A stretch of DNA of 64,000 bases from Rhinopomastus cyanomelas (lineage: Eukaryota > Chordata > Aves > Bucerotiformes > Rhinopomastidae): NCBI GenBank assembly GCA_013400115.1, contig VXBP01007598.1:310001-374000 (forward strand), read 5' to 3'. Each line of letters opens with the position of its first letter. Within the stretch, counting starts at the first letter, position 1. The notes under the pieces are model-generated. The model was not told the DNA's origin and ran no database searches. It saw only the letters and a program-made list of their open reading frames with translations. The translations under genes were made by a program, and so were the position numbers. Positions 60,161-64,000 of the stretch are shown here, piece after piece.

Positions 60161-63100
60161 GACGGCCAGCCGGCCCTTTACTCCACCCACCTGGCCCTCA
60201 GGAGGTCTGAAAGGCAGCCGGAGTGCTGCGCTCCCTTGTTTCTTCAAGCCCTGACTTACACCTGTTTGATGTATTAAATATTAACTTACCTGTTTTCGAA
60301 CAACCTTTAAGTTCCTTTAAAACTGGATGACAATGACTCTGTGTCCGTGAGGACTGCAGGAACAGGAGAGGTTTTGGGTCATCTGACGGGGTACTAATGG
60401 GCCAGGCAACATAACATGCGAGAAAACTCTTGTGAGAACACGTGCTCTCCGTCATTTTGAGGAAATGGGATTTGCAGCCATTGCCTAGAAAATTGTGGCT
60501 GCCAATGGCCATGTCAGTCCCGAGCGAGCACTGACACTGATGAGGTAGCCAGCATGCAACAACATTACCTAACCAGGGATGAGGCTTAGGCAAGCAGGCA
60601 AATAGCTTCTGCAGGAGATCAGAAGCCAGGCGCTGAACAGGGGTAGAACAGAGACCTTGCTTTTGAACTGCCTAAAGAAGCTGGTAAGGAAGCACACAGC
60701 TGCTCAAGCCCCTCATTAAAAGAAGCAAAACCAGTGGAAACTGGCTCTGCAGTTTGGATCAGATCGAAGCACGCGCCACCAGTGAAGTTTACTGGAGTTC
60801 ACAGGAGGAAGACGTCTTACTTCCTCTTAGAATGGCAATGAAAGACCACCAAGCCCACTCCCACAAAGGCCTGTGCCTGCTCAGATGGGAGGAGACCTAA
60901 TGTACGTGAGAAGCGTGGAGAGGCAGGGACAGGATAGGAATACGTGTAGGCGTAGGGGGAAATACTATGAACGTGTATTATTTGACAACATATGATCCTG
61001 GTTTCACAGCAAGTGCGTGCGTATGGCTGTGGAGGCGCGAGCCCCCCGCACGTTTGCCGGCAATAAATCACCTACCTGAAACTCTATGAGTCTTGGGTGT
61101 CCTTTTGGCTAACTCAACATGCTGCAGCTGAATCAAGGCTGTAAAGCACCAGAGAGCAGCGAGAGCCCATGCTCGTGCTGACACAGATTGGGAGCTTCCA
61201 GGTTAACGAAGCATCAGCACGCATGAGTCATCTAGTGTATATATGTCAAGTTCCTGTTTTGTATGAATAAACTAAAACCAAGCACTTTCCTTCTTACGAC
61301 AGCAGTCTTTTGAGGCCAGCAGGAATACGCTAAAGGAGTGAAGATTTGGCACCATGCTTTGCAGGCAACGAGAAATCAAAAATTACATTAAGGAAAAAAA
61401 ACTTAGAAAATATTGCTATATAAATAATACATTCCCAGAAAACACATACTTTTTTAAAAGTTACTTTTAAACCATCAATTTAGAGAAAGTTGTGTCTTGC
61501 TGATGTAAGGCCTCGCTCCTGAAACGGCCCTTTTCAGAGCTCCACAGCTCACACCACAAAATACCAATCAGAGCAATCTTCACGTGCCTGTATTCCTCAG
61601 GTATGAAATTTCATGCCACACCACAATCAGAAAACCAGTGTTTTTTCTACATCGTTCTGTACTACTAGTATTTGTAATAGCAAACAAAATAATTCTAGTA
61701 TTCAGAAAGAGAACAAAATGTATAAAGTCTTATGCAAGTACTTGCACTTGGTCTTCAGTAAAGGCTTCTGCATGAGTTAAGCCTTCTGAGTTTGCCACCA
61801 GTGAAGAAGTTAACTTAGCACATTCGTTGGTGTGCCACTTAAATTGTTGTAGCCCGAGGGTAGACACCGACAATCCTGAACAGAGTGATTAGATTAGCAG
61901 AAAAGAGTGATGAGATTTAAACTAATTAGCTCATAAGTCAGTCTGCTACATCCCCGCTGCACTGTCAGGACTCACGTTACTTACCATCAAGTGACCGACA
62001 ACATCTTATCCAATACCAAGTAGGGTTCAGCTTCACTCAACTCTAAGCTATTGATATTTATTCATCTCTCTCCAGACATCAGAATGAAGGTTCATTTCTA
62101 GTATCAACAGTGGCATCCATGCCAGCTTTATGCTGTTAGGAGTAGTAGGACTTAGCACCAGAGCTCGGCAAGGGCTGTCTACTGAAACTCCATTGCCCAC
62201 CCTGCTCTGTGTCAGTCCATCTTCACCAATGTGGCTGCACCATCAGCACTAATGTAGCTGCATTTTGGAGCTACATTAAATGGGAAATCCCTCTGCCACT
62301 GCCCACTGCATTTAAAATACATCTTTGGATAGGATAAGCAAGAGTAAATAGCAAGCTTTGCTTCAGCTTGATGTCTGATGTAACTTCAAAAGCATATGCC
62401 TAAAATAGTAGAGTGATAAATCATTTCTTGTGATGTAAGCCTACAGAGCTGTTAGGTGAATTCCACTTGCATCATCAATAGTCTTTGGCAAGCAGCTTCC
62501 AGGTCTCCACCCAGCTACGTACCTGATGATCCACTGCAAAAGGTAGATGGGCTGCTGCTGGGGAACCAACCGTCTCCCTGTAGTCTGCACGTGTGGTTTT
62601 AAATGAGACCTTTCATGTTGCCCCTCACTTACTCAAGTGCCTTTCACACATTGTTCTTAAATATATTGTCTCTTAGTTAATTAAGCAAAAGCTTTACAAA
62701 AGAGACCTGCAGCCCAGCAGTGCGTAGCCACAAGGGACCTGAGGCAGTCTTCTACTAAAAAATTGTGGCAATTATGTAGAAAAGCACCTCCCAAGTGTCT
62801 GATCCAGCACATTCTTTAGTATTCTTGAAATTCAGGTAGGTTTATCCACCGAGCCAAACGTGTTCCCTGCTAGGGACAAAGTGTAAGGTCCCTAACACCT
62901 GGCTCTTCCCACTGGCTCCTCTTCTGGGCAGAGACAGCTTTAGCGATAACCTCCGCAGGGAAAAAAAAACCCTGAACAGCTGACTTGGAGGTGGAAATGA
63001 TGGATTTTTCCTTCCCTGGCACTGAAAAATGAAGAGGGATTATATTGGCAATTACATTTGATGTGGGTGTTGTTTTAATTCTGTCATTCTAAAAAAAGAT

Positions 63101-64000
63101 GAATGTAATAAAGACTGTGGGCTTGCTTTCCCTTCACATTTATTTCTTTTAATCTGTAAAACTGTGTTTAGGCTAAATGGAAAATTTCAGTACTGCAGGA
63201 AGGTTTAATAAGGCATTAAAGTGAATTTTATATGTGTTCTATGTTTAGAAACAAGTAATTAAAATCGTTTTGGTGCCAGAGTTCCTCAGACGATTTCACC
63301 TGTTTCTGTAAGAAAAATCCACAGAAACGAGGAGCCTGGCTCTAGTTGAGAAATTACAGGAAAGAGACTTAAAGGATCTTTTGATTAAATCCAGAGGGCT
63401 GACACCTGACACAGTAGGAATCCCCTCCTGTCAGGCCTCTGTGAGATACAGTCGTCTTCCCTGGAGCGGCGATCGTTGAACACGATTACTCTGGATGAAG
63501 TGTGATTTCGAAGCCGCTTGGATCAGAAACTTTTCTTTCTGTTTTGCTTTGCACGGTGAAATGTCATTCGCTGCCGGCGTTGGTGACCTGCCCCGGTGAC
63601 AAAGTGACAAAGAATTAGTGCGAAACAGCTCTGCTCGGTTTCTCTTACGCAACGCATTGCCACGCCGTCCGTCAGTCGGTCAGATGCGTGCGATTCCGTT
63701 CCATAACCTGAGTGTTTCTCAGAGTGAACTGCTCACCTCGGTTTTATTGCGCAGCACCAGGCTGCAGCCACGGCACCGTGCAACAACACTGACAACACCA
63801 AGAGTTCTACCAGTTTCTTAGTTTTCCTTGGCACTTCCTGAACCTAGGCTTCTGCCACAGCCTTCACTTCTGTTTCTTTGTGCTGGAAGTCGGTGCTTCA
63901 AGACCACATGCTTTTCTAAGTTTCCAAGTATTCCATTTATTAGACTTATTCTAAAGCTTTACATTTCTTTGATTATTTTTTTTTATCTTTACTGGGGTTT
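60161..64000. other. Upstream flank of WNK1, no gene supported
   Basis: Sequence beyond the promoter. It holds one LTR-like segment (60901-61119) and an AP-1-type TGAGTCA at 61224-61230. In other vertebrates NINJ2 lies upstream of WNK1, but no NINJ2 exon was recognised. Open frames at 60198-60593, 63431-63652 and 63618-63821 have no splice or similarity support. Confidence 0.6.
60901..61119 (+). repeat. Candidate solo LTR of an endogenous retrovirus
   Basis: Starts TGTACGTGAG and ends CTAACTCAACA, so it has TG...CA ends. A polyadenylation signal AATAAA (about 61062-61067) lies in a CpG-bearing stretch some 55 bases before the end, as in an R-U5 region. No target-site duplication was found, and no internal retroviral genes flank it. 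It may instead be unrelated flank DNA with a chance AATAAA. Confidence 0.42.

Noticed and set aside
1..64000. CRISPR arrays, operons, prophage or plasmid features
   Set aside because: The window is vertebrate nuclear DNA with introns and LINEs; no regularly spaced repeats or bacterial gene organisation seen.
60161..64000. First exon of a neighbouring gene such as NINJ2
   Set aside because: No recognisable coding exon or splice pair; gene order in other species alone is not evidence.

Overview
The window looks like bird nuclear DNA. It has long AT-rich introns, many CR1 LINE fragments with their characteristic 3' ends, no Alu or L1 sequence, and a GC-rich CpG-island promoter. It carries most of one gene on the minus strand: WNK1, the 'with no lysine' Ser/Thr kinase that senses chloride and osmotic stress and drives the SPAK/OSR1-NKCC/NCC pathway. 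The order of the bird cannot be fixed from what is visible.

Layout, in minus-strand gene order. The CpG-island promoter and 5' UTR lie at about 58931-60160, with exon 1 at 58148-58930. A 21-kb intron 1 follows (37110-58147). Exons 2-5 (36937-37109, 33011-33231, 30836-30993, 18761-18849) complete the kinase domain. Exons 6 and 7 (17198-17417, 16677-17013) encode the autoinhibitory/PF2-like domain, the first coiled coil and the KLHL3-binding acidic motif. Exon 8 is at 15408-15595. Two cassette exons follow, 8b (12099-12356) and the large neuronal HSN2 exon (9220-10437). Exons 9-12 (6844-6915, 5590-5739, 4097-4570, 2697-2978) encode Pro/Gln/Ser/Thr-rich linker, and exons 13-15 (1938-2029, 1114-1276, 826-942) end in a second PF2-like domain. 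The gene runs off the left edge inside intron 15. Every exon was placed by GT/AG borders and reading-frame continuity. The frames close exactly, giving 1173 codons without 8b and HSN2, plus 86 and 406 codons for those two exons.

The most interesting element is a separate first exon inside intron 4 (20758-20844). It starts with ATG, encodes 29 residues with a hydrophobic VFVIV stretch and a Cys cluster, and ends in a perfect donor in phase with exon 5. This is the avian counterpart of kidney-specific WNK1 exon 4a, which makes a kinase-deficient, condensate-forming isoform from an internal promoter. GC-rich sequence upstream with paired TGACGTG motifs could be that promoter.

Other points of note: the internal methionine used as the second start in mammals is Ile here; there is a strong CTCF-like motif in intron 2 and a ZNF143-type motif in the promoter; intron 3 holds two candidate microexons next to the activation-loop junction; intron 9 holds a broken hAT-family transposase with its 3' terminal inverted repeat; and an LTR-like segment lies upstream of the gene. 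No second protein-coding gene can be supported. At least a dozen CR1 fragments lie in the introns, most of them in intron 1.
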